A stretch of DNA of 64,000 bases. It comes from Marasmius tenuissimus. Its lineage: Eukaryota; Basidiomycota; Agaricomycetes; Agaricales; Marasmiaceae. Shown in pieces: positions 1 to 11,149 of this stretch. A program made the position numbers and the translations under genes. The stretch is from positions 310,001 through 374,000 of the forward strand of contig JAQOTA010000034.1 in assembly GCA_029532415.1 (NCBI GenBank), given 5' to 3'. The first letter of the stretch is position 1, and the number at the start of each line of letters is the position of its first letter. The notes under the pieces were generated by a model. That model did no database searches. It saw only the letters and a program-made list of their open reading frames with translations, and was not told the origin of the DNA.

Positions 1-940
1 CAGGAAGTGAGAGAATGACTGTTCCGTGGGGAACGAGTTCGCCCCGCAGGCTTGACTGAATACCACTCGCTCTAATTGAGTCAAGGGGGCCTTAGCGAGT
101 TCGGAAAAAAGATAAGTCGTGTCGACATTCGGCGAGAGGATGAGGTTGAGGTTCCGAAGAGACCCTCGGGCCGAGAGGATGAGGGAGGTAAGCCAACTGG
201 TTACCTCGTCGATGCGATTACGCGAAAAACGAGCCAGACCTCTGTCCTTCCCGTCATGATTTTCCCAGAATGTGAACTCGGACAAGTTGCGAAGACTGAT
301 GGGAGCTTCGAGGAGAGGCTGAAGTATAGCATGCAGGTCTTTCATCTCGAACTGCAGAGTGAGACACTGCAGATTCTGAGAGTTGGCATGCCAGAATGAG
401 GTCACCAGAGGAACAAAAGGGTAAAAGAAAGCTGGGGAATCGATACAAAGGGCGAGGGTTGTCACTTGGGTGAATAGGCATCCGTCGATTCCTGATGGCG
501 CCACATTGACGATATCGCGTACGTGTTTCATTTGGGCTAGCTTTCTGAGTACACGCTCCTTCAGAAGTCCTTCATACGAAGCATATGGGCCGTAGCGATG
601 ACCAAACGAGATCCTGAGGAACTTGACACGGGAAACGATGGAGGAGTACCTGAAAGACGGTATCAGTGAAACTTGATCCACATGCAGCATCTAGAACTCG
701 CCGTAATTGCTCGACATTTGGCTTTTGAATAATCCCTGTGATTCTATTAAGATCGAACTCGACTTTATCATACAGTCGGTCCATAATCCAATCGAAGAGC
801 TGGCGATTGATTCCTAAAAGTTTGAACAAGGCCTCGCCAGGGACATACGACGCGATAACGATCCATAACTCCAAGGGTAGATGTATCTGGATTGGAGTTA
901 TTCTGGTCAGTCTCTTCCGTCGAGATTTGCCCAGTATCAT
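1..940 (-). CDS. F-box-like protein, partial (C-terminal part beyond left edge)
   Basis: Reading leftward from an ATG at 940, the first exon has a basic leader and then an F-box-like core starting LPLELWIVIASYVPGEALF, typical of substrate receptors of SCF ubiquitin ligases. After an intron around 630-665 whose exact ends I could not fix, a second open frame runs without a stop to base 1. It is rich in leucine and isoleucine, with stretches such as LTSLILSARGSLRNLNLIL that resemble the irregular leucine-rich tails of basidiomycete F-box proteins. The target is unknown. A fold-back element (1070-1454) lies about 130 bp upstream of the start, in the likely promoter. The F-box call rests on the short N-terminal core only; the long open frame and matching composition support a real gene. 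Confidence 0.6.
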
Positions 941-1069
941 TGTGGTTGACTCTGTATTGGCTTCAAAACAAAAAAGCAAGTCAAACGTTGCACCCACGTT
1001 GCACCCACTGTGGCCCTGCCACAATGATGAGCGCTGTGGAATGACTCATCCTGACGCTTGTGTTCATTT

Positions 1070-1454
1070 CACTGCTGGCCAACCAGGTTTTTACACCCGC
1101 AATTAATGGGGCAAAAGGCTTCGTAAAAGATATGAATTTGCGGCCAAATTCACGGGCGTCAAAACCAATTTTTTTAGCACGCAAAACAGCCAAGAAAAAG
1201 GTTGTTTTTTTCGAGCGAAAAACGTGACAATTTTCTTTGATTTTTGCCTTTTTACGCCCGTAAAACGCTTCCGAGATTTATCCGGGACAGTTTTGCGCTC
1301 GTAAAAATCTTCTTTTTGCCTCGTGTATTTCGTGTGTTTTTACGCGCTCAAAAATATCTTGTTGACGCCGGTGAATGTGGCCGCAAAACCAAGTGCTTTA
1401 CGAAGCATTTTACCTTGCTAATTACGGTCGTAAAATTACGGTTGGCCAGCAGTG
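1070..1454. mobile_element. Fold-back MITE-like element, ~100-bp inverted arms
   Basis: The left end begins CACTGCTGGCCAACC and the right end is its exact reverse complement. Imperfect pairing continues inward for about 100 bp on each side (GCTTCGTAAA, TTTGCGGCCA and CGGCGTCAA-type blocks match between arms). The middle is AT-rich and full of TTTTACG/CGTAAAA words. No transposase frame is present, so it is non-autonomous. No clear target-site duplication was found. It sits between the F-box gene start and Dcp1. Confidence 0.7.
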
Positions 1455-1858
1455 TTTGGAGTTGGAGGGCGCACGATGGGTGTTGCAGCCGGTCGGGCAG
1501 CTTCAGAACTTTCAACAGTCTAGTTACCTGTTCCACGAAAAAGAATGAGGTGAGCAAGAGGCGAGGCCCTGCAGTCGGCAGTTGCCTCAGAGCAACAGAA
1601 ACGTGACCGTTGGTCAGGTGGCCCTTCGGACTCACGCTGGGCACCCACACGCACCCACAAGCCTCCTTGGACAACAAACGGGAAGAGGTGATAGCATTGG
1701 GGCTGTGACTGACGACTCCCTAAATCGACGCCTACTGTAGGAGACAAACTTCTGTAGGAAAACCATGTCGTCCACTTGGGTGGAACACTTCGGTCCGGAG
1801 GTAACCTGCCACCCGAAATCACTTGTCACTGTACCACCACCATCCCTCTACCACCATC

Positions 1859-3796
1859 ATGGGCATGTCCCCAGAGTCCCGTTATGAACACAATCTCAAA
1901 GTCCTACGGCGACGAGATCCATCTATAACGTCAATATTTGACCAGTTCAGCCATGTCTGCGTCTACCATCATAACGGAGAAAAATGGGAAAAACATGGCT
2001 ATGAAGGCAGCATGTTCCTTTTCGAGCGAGCTGTTTTTCCACCATATGGGTTCTACATTCTAAATCGCATGGGAATGGAAGACTATGTGCAGAGACTGTA
2101 CCCAGAGGATGATATTGGTGCTCATGGATCCTATCTCATGCTCAGATCCTATCCAGAATTCACCAAACGACGGCTAGAAGAGCTTCCCAAAGGTCATGAC
2201 AAGTTCTCAGATGTATACAAATTCGACAAAGAGGCCTATAAACCTCAGCAAAAGGGGGAGTCACAAATAATTGGGCTTTGGATGTTCGCTACGGACGCCC
2301 GGGAGCCCATGATTGATGTTATGATTCGGTGCGTGGTCCCCTCATTTCTTTCAGAATTTATCGATGAACATACCATATTCGACAGTCTCCATAGCTTTAT
2401 TCAACGAAATGTACCATACCCAGATGACTACAGATACGGACCAGACAGACCGCCCCCGCCTAACCCCCACCTACGTACGACAAACAATGTTCCAGGACGG
2501 ACGGCATCTGCTGCGTCCACTTCAACGACAACCGCATCGTCCTCTTTATCACTCGTAAACGGCGGCGGTGGCGGCGATTTGGCCATGCTCCTCGCCAAGC
2601 TCTCTTCCACTCCATCGACCTCGTCATTGGTCACCAGCACACAGACTCCAACAAGGCCAAAACCCGAGACAAAGTTGTCCGTTGATGATCTTTTTGCTTC
2701 GTTGAGGGGCCAAACTCCCGTCCGGACTCCAGGCGAACTCTCTACGAACGAGGTTATTGCCCCACCAGCCCCCAGCACAGGGATCGCCCTTCTCGACTCC
2801 ATATTTGCGTCAGCTGCGCCATCGAACCCGACATCTCCACCTTCGTCCTCTTCCCAGGCGGATCTAGTCCAAATCACTGCAGCGTTGACGAAACCCCAAT
2901 CTCAACAGACATCTCAATCTCACGCCCGGACGTCATCCACAACATCAACCTCGACGACTTCTTCACGCTCCATGGCCCTGCAGGGTCAACCCCAAGCACA
3001 AAGGGCATCACCCCAACGATTGGCCAGCAAACACAACGGTATCTTGACCCTCACTCAGGCTGTGGTTGAAGGCCTGTTGGATGGAAGTGGCGTCGGCAAA
3101 GGAGCTTTTACGGGTATGGCTGGAGTGGAAGCCGCTGGGACGAACGGCAAGGGTAGTCATAGTCACGCTCCAAACGGGCACTCGTTCGTGTCGTCTCTAT
3201 CTGAAGATGACAAGAAGAGCGAAGAAGATGGCGAAGAAGAGATACTCGAGTTGGATTTTGCGGACACGCGTGCCTTGAGCGATATGTCCGAATTCAAGTC
3301 GAGGGAGAAGGAACGAGAGAAGAAGAAGATCAAGGGCAAGGAGAGTCCTATAAGCACCATTCAGGCCCCAAAGGAAGCTGCATCTGCCACAGCTATTTCC
3401 TCTCCAGCATTAGACATGCTCTTCTCTCGCACTTCACGGCCAGCGGAGCTCGTCAACGCGACGAAGGCCAACGGGGTTGCGGCTCACGATGTATCGGCCG
3501 TCAAGCAGGAAAACGCCGTGAAGGAGAGTCTCCTGGACGCTCTATTCGTGAACGCCGCTAGGAATTGTCCGGAATCCGGAGAGGAGGTTGGAGCGATTCA
3601 GAGTAAGGCCGATCTAGTGAAGGAAGTTGAGAGGCTGTTGAAGCAGGACGAACATTTCGTGGATGCCTTGTGGGAAGCCTTCGAGGGGCGAGAGCGAGTT
3701 AACCCTGGTGGTTCCGTCGGCTCTAGCCAAAGGAAGCGAAACAGGAGGAGACAGGGAAGGAATGGGGTGGCCTCGAACGAAACGGAGGCCGTGTAG
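1859..3796 (+). CDS. DCP1: mRNA-decapping enzyme subunit Dcp1
   Basis: Single-exon gene, 645 aa. Dcp1 is the EVH1-domain cofactor that activates the Dcp2 catalytic subunit, which removes the 5' cap in cytoplasmic P-bodies. Residues ~10-165 carry the Dcp1 signature NLKVLRRRDPSI, the segment WEKHGYEGSMFLFER and the FYILNRMGMEDYV strand. A long Ser/Thr/Pro-rich low-complexity linker follows. Near residues 583-610 a segment SKADLVKEVERLLKQD then FVDALWEAFEG resembles the C-terminal trimerisation helix of metazoan DCP1. The end is a basic Arg/Lys patch. I chose the ATG at 1859; an in-frame extension upstream lacks an ATG. Fungal Dcp1 proteins with long linkers are common in basidiomycetes. The family assignment is strong; the trimerisation domain is inferred from pattern. 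Confidence 0.93.
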   Translation: MGMSPESRYEHNLKVLRRRDPSITSIFDQFSHVCVYHHNGEKWEKHGYEGSMFLFERAVFPPYGFYILNRMGMEDYVQRLYPEDDIGAHGSYLMLRSYPEFTKRRLEELPKGHDKFSDVYKFDKEAYKPQQKGESQIIGLWMFATDAREPMIDVMIRCVVPSFLSEFIDEHTIFDSLHSFIQRNVPYPDDYRYGPDRPPPPNPHLRTTNNVPGRTASAASTSTTTASSSLSLVNGGGGGDLAMLLAKLSSTPSTSSLVTSTQTPTRPKPETKLSVDDLFASLRGQTPVRTPGELSTNEVIAPPAPSTGIALLDSIFASAAPSNPTSPPSSSSQADLVQITAALTKPQSQQTSQSHARTSSTTSTSTTSSRSMALQGQPQAQRASPQRLASKHNGILTLTQAVVEGLLDGSGVGKGAFTGMAGVEAAGTNGKGSHSHAPNGHSFVSSLSEDDKKSEEDGEEEILELDFADTRALSDMSEFKSREKEREKKKIKGKESPISTIQAPKEAASATAISSPALDMLFSRTSRPAELVNATKANGVAAHDVSAVKQENAVKESLLDALFVNAARNCPESGEEVGAIQSKADLVKEVERLLKQDEHFVDALWEAFEGRERVNPGGSVGSSQRKRNRRRQGRNGVASNETEAV

Positions 3797-4336
3797 ACGG
3801 AATCTCCCCTTCATCAACTTGCAATGTATTTTTACCACATTTCCCCCTCATAGTCTTATTGTTTTCTCATCGTTACCTGCATCTATACCTACTTCTTTCC
3901 GCTATCCTTTTTATCTCTTTGTTCGTTGGCGTGTTTGTTGGCGTTATCCTCCCCCCTTTGCTGCATCTGTTGCTCACCCTACTTTCCTACTCTGCCTGTT
4001 GTTTGTAATCGTTTCTATCCTTTGACATCCACCTTCTTTGATTTCGTGTTCTCTTCGCAGCCGCCTCCGCGCAGTTGCATTACGCATCACAAATCCCTTC
4101 CAATGTAGCCTGTATCACGTCTAGGTAATACTACTATCCAAGTCGCTTAGTTACAAGACAGCAAGACATCGTTTCATGACCTAGCTACCCTTAGCGGTTT
4201 CTCGGTGTGCAGAACATCGAACGGAGCCTCGAGGTTACACCCCCAATGGTCTGCTGTTATGTTCTCGTTTGTTATTCTGTGTCTGCAACGTGAGGTGAGT
4301 ACCCTATAGTTGTCCGGGATCCAAAAGCCACGCCAC
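3797..4336. other. Intergenic spacer between convergent genes
   Basis: Pyrimidine-rich 3' region of Dcp1 followed by the 3' flank of the minus-strand F-box gene. No gene is supported here. Confidence 0.7.
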
Positions 4337-6792
4337 TTACTCTGTCAACAAATGTTCTTGAAGTACACTGTAGGAGACAAAGTCGAATCTGTCTGGGTTA
4401 ACGTCGGACCCAAGGGAATCCCAACTGCTCAGAGTTTCAACTTGTACGCAACATTTACATTTCACCCGCCAAGGCGTACTGCGAAAACGCCATCGGAGAT
4501 GAGTTTGAAACTGAGTGTACTGGTCCAAGATAGCAGCTCGAATGCCAGGCAACTTTTCGACGAGACGTAGACAATCTTGATGTGGATGGGATATCTGGAA
4601 GGTCGGTAAAAAAGAGAATCAGCGAAGTTCGGGCTGGACGTGAAGCAAAAACTCACGGCCTGTGTCCATCCAATGATGAATCTGAAGTCCCCTTTTCCGC
4701 ATTCGAGGCATTCCAAAAATGGGTCCTCTACCTCGAGCTCTTCAACAGACACCGATTCAGGGTTGATGCCGCAAAGAGAAAGAATGTTGTCCATGTGATT
4801 CGAGGCATCAGGTTCGTACACAATCTTCGCTGGATCCAAGAGCCATAGGCCGAGGCGATACCTCCAGATGAGGTCAAAGCTTTTGCTCCAACTATCGAGA
4901 TTGAGAAGGCCCTCCTCGTCTTGCTGCTTCCGATGCTCCTTCCAGTCTGCCCAGCCCTTCGAAAAGCAGCCGTGTACAAGAACTTTGGGATACCACAGAA
5001 GGCTTCGGCACACTAGGCATCGAAACACTGTCAGGAGCGACCTGACGGCCTCTATCCCTGTGTTTGGAAGGACCATGCGTAGGACGCGCAACAGCTGCTT
5101 TTCAACACGGCGAATCCATTTCCGGTTGGTACGAGGTACTTCAGCCTTGACCATTTCTGAATATACGGTCTCCACAGCCTTTTCAGGAGTGCCTTCCCCC
5201 AAAAGCTTTGTGATTTTCGCGGAGGAGAGAAGAAGGTCCCCAATGGGGAGATAGACAGTATGAGTCTGCTGTTCGCAATACGACGAGAACGTGGCGAGGA
5301 GCAGCCTATGACGCTTCTTGCGTAGTCGTTTGTCCTGAATGGTCCTCAAGTCGTCCGTAAACCGGGCTTTTTGTGACTCCCAATCTGAGGTGGTAGGGTT
5401 ACAGTGAGCCTCTTTAGAACGCCACGCAGAATACGACTTACTATATTCATTAATACGCTCAGGCCGATAAAGATCGCAATGGTGTATGTTCCGAAACTCC
5501 TCCAGATCAAGTTCGTCCCATCCATCCTCAGCTAACCTTGCTATAATCCTGAAAAATCAAGAGTGTTAAGAATTTCATGCATTCCCAATAGCCCAATACT
5601 TACTCGTCCGCCCTCTCCGATCTCATTTCGTCAAGTTCCTCCTCCCGATCTGCGATCATCTCGTCGCGCCAAAATTCGCACTCTTTGCTGTGCTGAATTA
5701 GCGTCAAAACATCAGAATCTACTTGGGAAGCTCAACAATCACGATGACTGAACCTTGAAGATCGCTAGATATGCTTCGTGTTTGGCGTTACGCCATGCTT
5801 CTAGTGCGAGGTCATCATCCTTCACTTGCTTATATTCGGAGTAGAGGGATTCGATAGATGGCAAATGGTAGGATCCTGACTTGAGAATGAGTTACCCATC
5901 GAGGTCGTATCAACAAGCGGTTACTCACGAGTCCCATCCCAAGGCCCAGGGATAAACCTACCGCGAGTCTCGAGTGCAATCATTGCAAAGATATCACGCG
6001 ACCAGTCCTTCCCAGCATTGGGGAGTTGGTTTCCTGTAAAGAAACTAGGATATTGATGTCAGTGGCACCGTACTAAGCAGAAGAAAAATCATTTTACAGG
6101 CAATGTAGACATTTCTTATGGCACTTTGTTCGTGCCATCCATATGATGTTGCCGCATCGACCACGCCAACAAACCTAGGAGGTATCCGTGAACGGGACAT
6201 AAGAAGATCATAAACTTCAATCAAACTCACATTGCAATAGGGGTCGAAGGCAAGAGACGCGTAACGAGGTTCAGATAAATCAGGTGGTAAAGGCGGTAAA
6301 CCAGAATTAATGCGAGCAGCACGCCAGATGGGAGCAGAAGATCGCGACATGAGCAGTTCCCGCAAACTTTTGCTCGTGCGTGACAGATGGAGAATTTCTC
6401 GAGGCCATAGGTACTTGAAGATCTGTCGGGGAGGAGTTCCTTCATTGCCAGGGATCATAAGTACAGATGTAGAGACGGACCTCAAGAATGACATCCAAAG
6501 GAGCATTCTCCGCGAACTGCTCCAAAAAACCGCGTCGGTTTCGAGGGTCGACGTTCAACTTCTTGGACTTTTCGTCTCTTTTCACTCTCTTCTTCCTGGT
6601 GCCTTTAGACTTGACAGCGACGTCTTGATATTCACTGTCGGTTGATGTCGATAAATCCTCGTCATAGTCGTCGATAGAGCCTGTTGCTCTACGGTGTCTC
6701 AGGGCTGGGGCTATCGGCGATGTCTTGCCTTCCTCTACTTTCTGCGGTCTGTTTTGTTGTTGTGCGATCCTAGAGGATCGTCTGCCAGCCAT
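4337..6792 (-). CDS. F-box protein with zinc-knuckle-like segment
   Basis: Intron-rich gene starting MAGRRSSRIAQQQ at 6792 and ending ...LQEHLLTE at 4337. The acidic/basic leader is followed by the F-box core PLDVILE (intron) IFKYLWPREILHLSRTSKSL and the family hallmark LPPLPPDLSEPRYASLAFD. Across the next intron the protein reads YCN-VCWRGRCGNII and then KCHKKCLHC, a Cys-rich pattern that could bind zinc. The remainder is helical and ends with ISHPHQDCLRLVEKL. These proteins form a large basidiomycete family that presumably couples unknown substrates to SCF ubiquitin ligase. Clear exons are near 6496-6792, 6240-6450, 6090-6185, 5350-6050 (several) and 4337-5349 (several). Its promoter would be 6793-7213. 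Confidence 0.78.
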
Positions 6793-7213
6793 AGCTATCG
6801 AGATGTCTGGCAAGAAACCTGTAATGAATGAAACTTCGAAACACCGGAATCCGACGAGTGGTGGTGATAAGCTGAAGCTGGCCAGATGCAGGAGAACTTC
6901 TCAGCCTCGCCGTCGCCGGACCCGAGCGAAACTTATGACTAGTTCATGACCGTGGCCAATTACGTCCTAAGCGGTCGCGTCGCGTTCGCCACCTATGATA
7001 CGCCATCCGACCGCACCAGTCCCGCCTGGTTCATTCTTCGACGCCCCCCAGTGTTTGATATGTTCGTATGGAACGTACAACTCCAACTTTGAATATTGGT
7101 ACAGTAGTTGACATCGCTTGCAAGTTCCAACATCCCACTGCGAACACTAGATTCATAGTGGCAGACTCGATGGCTAATCTTCGGGTGGCGCTGATCCAAA
7201 TTACACGTCATTC
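6793..7213. other. Spacer upstream of the F-box gene
   Basis: Lies between the start of the minus-strand F-box gene and the stop of the minus-strand terpene cyclase. No supported gene; probably promoter and terminator DNA. Confidence 0.5.
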
Positions 7214-8540
7214 TCACTTTATCGACTCTCGAGTAGTGTCGCCGTCTGGTTTGCTGTATCTCGGGCATGTAGCACACCAAAAGCTATACCCTCCAGCAAG
7301 AACCTGGAGTCCATTTATGTATCTCTTCGCCGCTGCTGTCATGTCTCCAGAATTTTGAATGAGTACCCGCAGGCGAACCTCTTCCTCGAGGATAATACTC
7401 TTCACACCTGCTTTGGCCTCCGATTCCGAGACGTTATGCTCTTTCATGAGGACCGCTACCGCATTCCATATGCGACTACCGGCCAGATCGTGTTGCATTT
7501 TCTCTCTCTCCCACGAGAAGTAGTCGTTGGAGAGGGAAGCTATGACGCCAGTAGAATACTTGACCTTGACCAGAACGTCAGAGTCGAGTTCTGTCGGGGA
7601 GATGTCAATGTCCATTGCCCATCGAACCAGGTGTGTTACGGCCCTATTCAAATGAGATGATTGTTCCGTTTGTGCTGAGCCCGGAAGGGAGACGCGGAAA
7701 GACTCACTCCCAATCAAAGTTTTGAAGGCGACGCGGTATGTATTCGTTCACGCTTTCGAATTCGATCCTGAAGCTATCTCGAGATTTTAGATCTTCTTCA
7801 AATGTCTCGATCAGACTTGGGGTCCGGATCGGGTCTAGAGACATCATTTCGTTCCCAAGGTCGACAAGATAGTCGACCCACTCGAGGCGCGTGTTGGCGG
7901 TATGGCTCGGAGGCTGCTCAGAGCTAGCCGGACTGAGGCGAACAGCATGGGACAGGATATTGTGCTCGATGGCGGACTCTTGGTGAGGAAGGTCCTCGAA
8001 GACATCTAATTAATTTAGATTGTCGGTGAGCTCGCCAAAAACGGAGAATAATGGGGCCGCACCATCGATGGTCAGTATGTAGTCGATATACCGAACTAAG
8101 TAGGGGAGCCGTTCAGCTTCGCATAGCCCAAACGACAGAGTGTAAAGGTTCCCGGCAGGGTTCTGGTGCATGTATAACGCTTTCCTGTGCTCCGGAGTGC
8201 CTGGCCTAGTACACTTCTGAGCGACATCGTCCAAGGCTGCTTGCACCATCGGTCCCATGGTATTCCAGCAGTCCCTGACCTCCAAGGGAAGGAAGAACGC
8301 AGGGTAGCGGCTGAGTTCGACGACTACGAGAGATTTGATTTGGGTCATAAGAAGCTGAAGGGGCTCTGGATCTTTGAACAATTTCGACTAGTGTCGGTGA
8401 ACGTACGGAAAGTTGCGATGGCGGTCTGCTGCCACGTTGATTCCTTTTTCCAGGCTTTGTACCACCCTCCATGTGTGCAGTTCCAGGATCTGTTTATGAG
8501 GTCCATTCGACTTTTTCCAGCTGTGGGATTCCCGAGGTAG
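7214..8540 (-). CDS. Class I terpene cyclase (cyclase-domain type)
   Basis: Ionisation-dependent terpene cyclase. Removing an intron at 8006-8062 joins TID to DVFEDLPHQ and creates the Asp-rich metal motif DDVFED. The second metal motif (NSE type) is NDYFSWERE at about 7560. The segments YIPRRVAF and VRWAMDID and the ending GLQVLAGG...PRY resemble the cyclase half of fungal ophiobolin/fusicoccadiene-type synthases, but no prenyltransferase half is present, so it would need GGPP or FPP from elsewhere. Another intron near 7655-7695 joins TLIG to RAVTHLV. The 5' end is uncertain: the frame around 8395 holds a TAG just before SKLFKDPEP, removable only by a weak-donor intron, and no good ATG was found. 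An intact gene is likely but a broken one is possible. The dioxygenase at 9119-10686 is its upstream neighbour on the same strand. Confidence 0.68.
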
Positions 8541-9118
8541 CACCGTGGCGGAATGGAAGTTAATGGAAGTCTCCTCACGTCAGTGTCAAGCCACGAACAT
8601 CACGAAAATCACAATATGCAGCCATAGGAGGCCACTTCAGATGTTTTCAGAACTTGCACGGCCGTTTCTGAGTTCTGGACTGCGCCAGGATGACCTCCTT
8701 CGCCTCCAGGAGCGAGCGCGGAACGAATATCGCCAACAAAACCCCGAGTTTTGAAGCATCAGCATTGCAGCGGTCGAAAAAAAAGAATGTTCTCAGCTTC
8801 ATGTCTCCCTGCATCTCATGAATGCATTTACACTGTCAAAATTTGACAAATGCACACCAGAAAATCTTGAGAGTTAAGACTGCGTCCTAATTTTGGTAAA
8901 ATGGGGTAGGCATCATGGTGACGAACTGAATGGTCGAGATGATAAATCGGGGACAGACGAAGTTCATAGACAACCAGAACATCGTGATTGGCAAGTAGGT
9001 AAACACGGTCACGTGGTAACAAGGACAAAATCAAGAACGAATAATCGACTTGAATCCCAAACTCTATTCCACCAAATGCACCCAAGAAAGATAGAGCGTA
9101 ATGCCGCTGCAGGCTATT

Positions 9119-10686
9119 CTAGACTACCACTCCAGGCGCGGCTCCTAGAGCAGCACGTCGCGATTTCGATTTCGCGTCGAAGAAAGGCTTCTCACCCAAA
9201 CTCACAACGCGATTGCCTTGCCTATCAGCCTCGTAATCGTTCCTGATCCAGGAGGGTAAGTAAAAGCATGAGGGGTACGAGGAAAGCATTGACTCACGTA
9301 GCAGTATGGAACGAAGACCGGTTATCCCAGATTGCTACGTCGTTTTTGCTCCATTTGTACCGAACCTGCATTGGCTCATGATCAGAACCCATCCTAGAGT
9401 ACCTGTAACACAAGGCATACCTGTAGGTCGTGGTTCTCTGAGATGTGTCTCGCGAGATACTCCAGAATGTCATCACTCTCATCCGGTGAAAGCTCCACAA
9501 TACGCTTGGTGAACGAGCGATTGACGTATAAGGTCTTGAAACCTGTAACCGGATGGGTGCGAATGACAGGGCTATTCGAGAAATGCTCATCAGATCCCGA
9601 TAGAGACGAACGAAAATAAGAACTGACTGGATGGCAGTCAAGTCGGATCCGGTATTCTCGGGTGAACCTCTTGGGTCTTGAATCTTCAAACCTGCTTTCA
9701 CCGCATGCTAAAGCGAGAAGGGAATTTAGGAGGTCTGTAGTATCGTAATAGCCAAGCATACGAACCTCGATGAAGAAGTCTGCATTGTGCACTGCGGTAA
9801 GGCCCTCAAGGAAACGTTGGAATGCAGGGGAGAGGCGATCGTATGCTTCGTAACCGGAAGCCCACTGAGGTTCAGGGAAGCCATGAGATCCAGAACGACC
9901 TCTTGACCAAAGTGCGCACACGAGCTCACCAGAGTATCACCACCAGCTATCCGAAACGACGTGTCAGCTCGTTGGATCTAACGGAAATGAGATTGATGAG
10001 ATAACGCACTCTCGGGGATCGTGTGCATCTTCAATATCTGTATCAAGGGTCAGAAGCGAGCCTTGAGTCTGAACGGGGGAGGTTCTGGACCCTAGGAGAA
10101 CTTACCGCGTAATCTGAAGGCACTTTTTCAAATGAGATATCGGCGTGCCAACCCATGCCTAAGAGACGAGATGAAGATCACCATGAGTTTGATCTATAGA
10201 GAACGCAGGGTTGGTGAGACTCACTCGCGCGAAGACTCTTGTGATTGCCTGCCCGTGCTATTCCACTGTGTTTTTACGTCAAGTCAGAAAAGAACGAACG
10301 TTCGTGCCCCGTGTTGAACACGCTCACCCCATAGACGAAATCACAGAGATATCAGCACCCAACTCAGGGGTGTCCTCCGAAATTGGATGTTTGTGCAGCC
10401 CACTCGACTCGGGGTTCCCAGAGAGCTTTCCCATTCGTTCTCCCAGTCGTCGTTGCTGTTCAACGGTGATATCTTGGTTTGAGAAGAAGACGACCCCTCG
10501 ATGAGAGACGAGCGTTGCGAGGTCTTTGATGAGGGTGTCAGAGTTGGGATCTTCCAGGAGTTCGGAGAGTTGAACGTCGGTAAAGTGCGTCCCGATGTGG
10601 GTGGTGTTGTCGTAGTGAGAGTAGACATTCAATGTGCCTGTGTGGTGGGCGGAGGAGAAAGGACTTGTTGCAGGAGCTGCGACCAT
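9119..10686 (-). CDS. TauD/TfdA alpha-ketoglutarate-dependent dioxygenase
   Basis: Fe(II)/2-oxoglutarate oxygenase of the TauD family (fungal sulfonate or taurine dioxygenase-like; Jlp1 is the yeast relative). Exon 1 (10686 to ~10324) carries FTDVQLSELL and RGVVFFSNQDI. A later exon at ~10105-10170 has the iron-binding H-x-D in GWHADISFEKVPSDYA. After further introns come GGDTL joined to WASGYEAYDRLSPAFQRF, then HPVIRTHPVTGFKTLYVN, and the distal His/Arg region NDVAIWDNRSSFHTAT. The last exon reads RNDYEADRQGNRV and SRRAALGAAPG before the stop at 9119. All iron and co-substrate motifs seem present, so it should be active. It could act on a terpene from the neighbouring cyclase, but most TauD proteins handle sulfonates or other small acids; the link is only positional. 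Confidence 0.88.
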
Positions 10687-11149
10687 GATCGTGGTTCGGA
10701 TGGAAGATGTGAGCAGAGAAGAAGTGCAGGGGTCAGTGCAGGGGGTCAGTCAGAATCCAGGGGCGGTTATTTATCGTCTTAATTCTTAAGGTTCGGATCG
10801 GAATTACGCGATCAGATTAGAGGATCACACAAGGATGTCGCGTTCCTACTAGGATGGCTCGCAATTTCAATAGGGCCAGGGTGCTTGACGGAGTCTTGAC
10901 GAAGAAGCGGAGTTCCATATGATAATGAATGAAGACAAGTTAAGCAAGTTCATATTCGGTTGCTTGTCGGCATCACAACGCCATCCTAGTGTTATGTGTT
11001 TGTCCGACAAACAGTGTAGAGAAGAATTTGCAAGACAACGAGAGCGCCAGTCACGATGCAAAGAACGGGAGGGAAGAGTTGATGCGAAGGGAGAATTTTG
11101 GGGTAAGCAAGGAGCCTATTCCGTTCAGTCCGGCAAAATGACATAGTCC
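10687..11149. other. Intergenic spacer
   Basis: Upstream of the dioxygenase gene. Contains likely promoter DNA; no gene supported. Confidence 0.5.

Noticed and set aside
4868..5254. 128-codon plus-strand frame inside the F-box gene
   Set aside because: Arg/Ser-rich shadow of a well-supported minus-strand exon.
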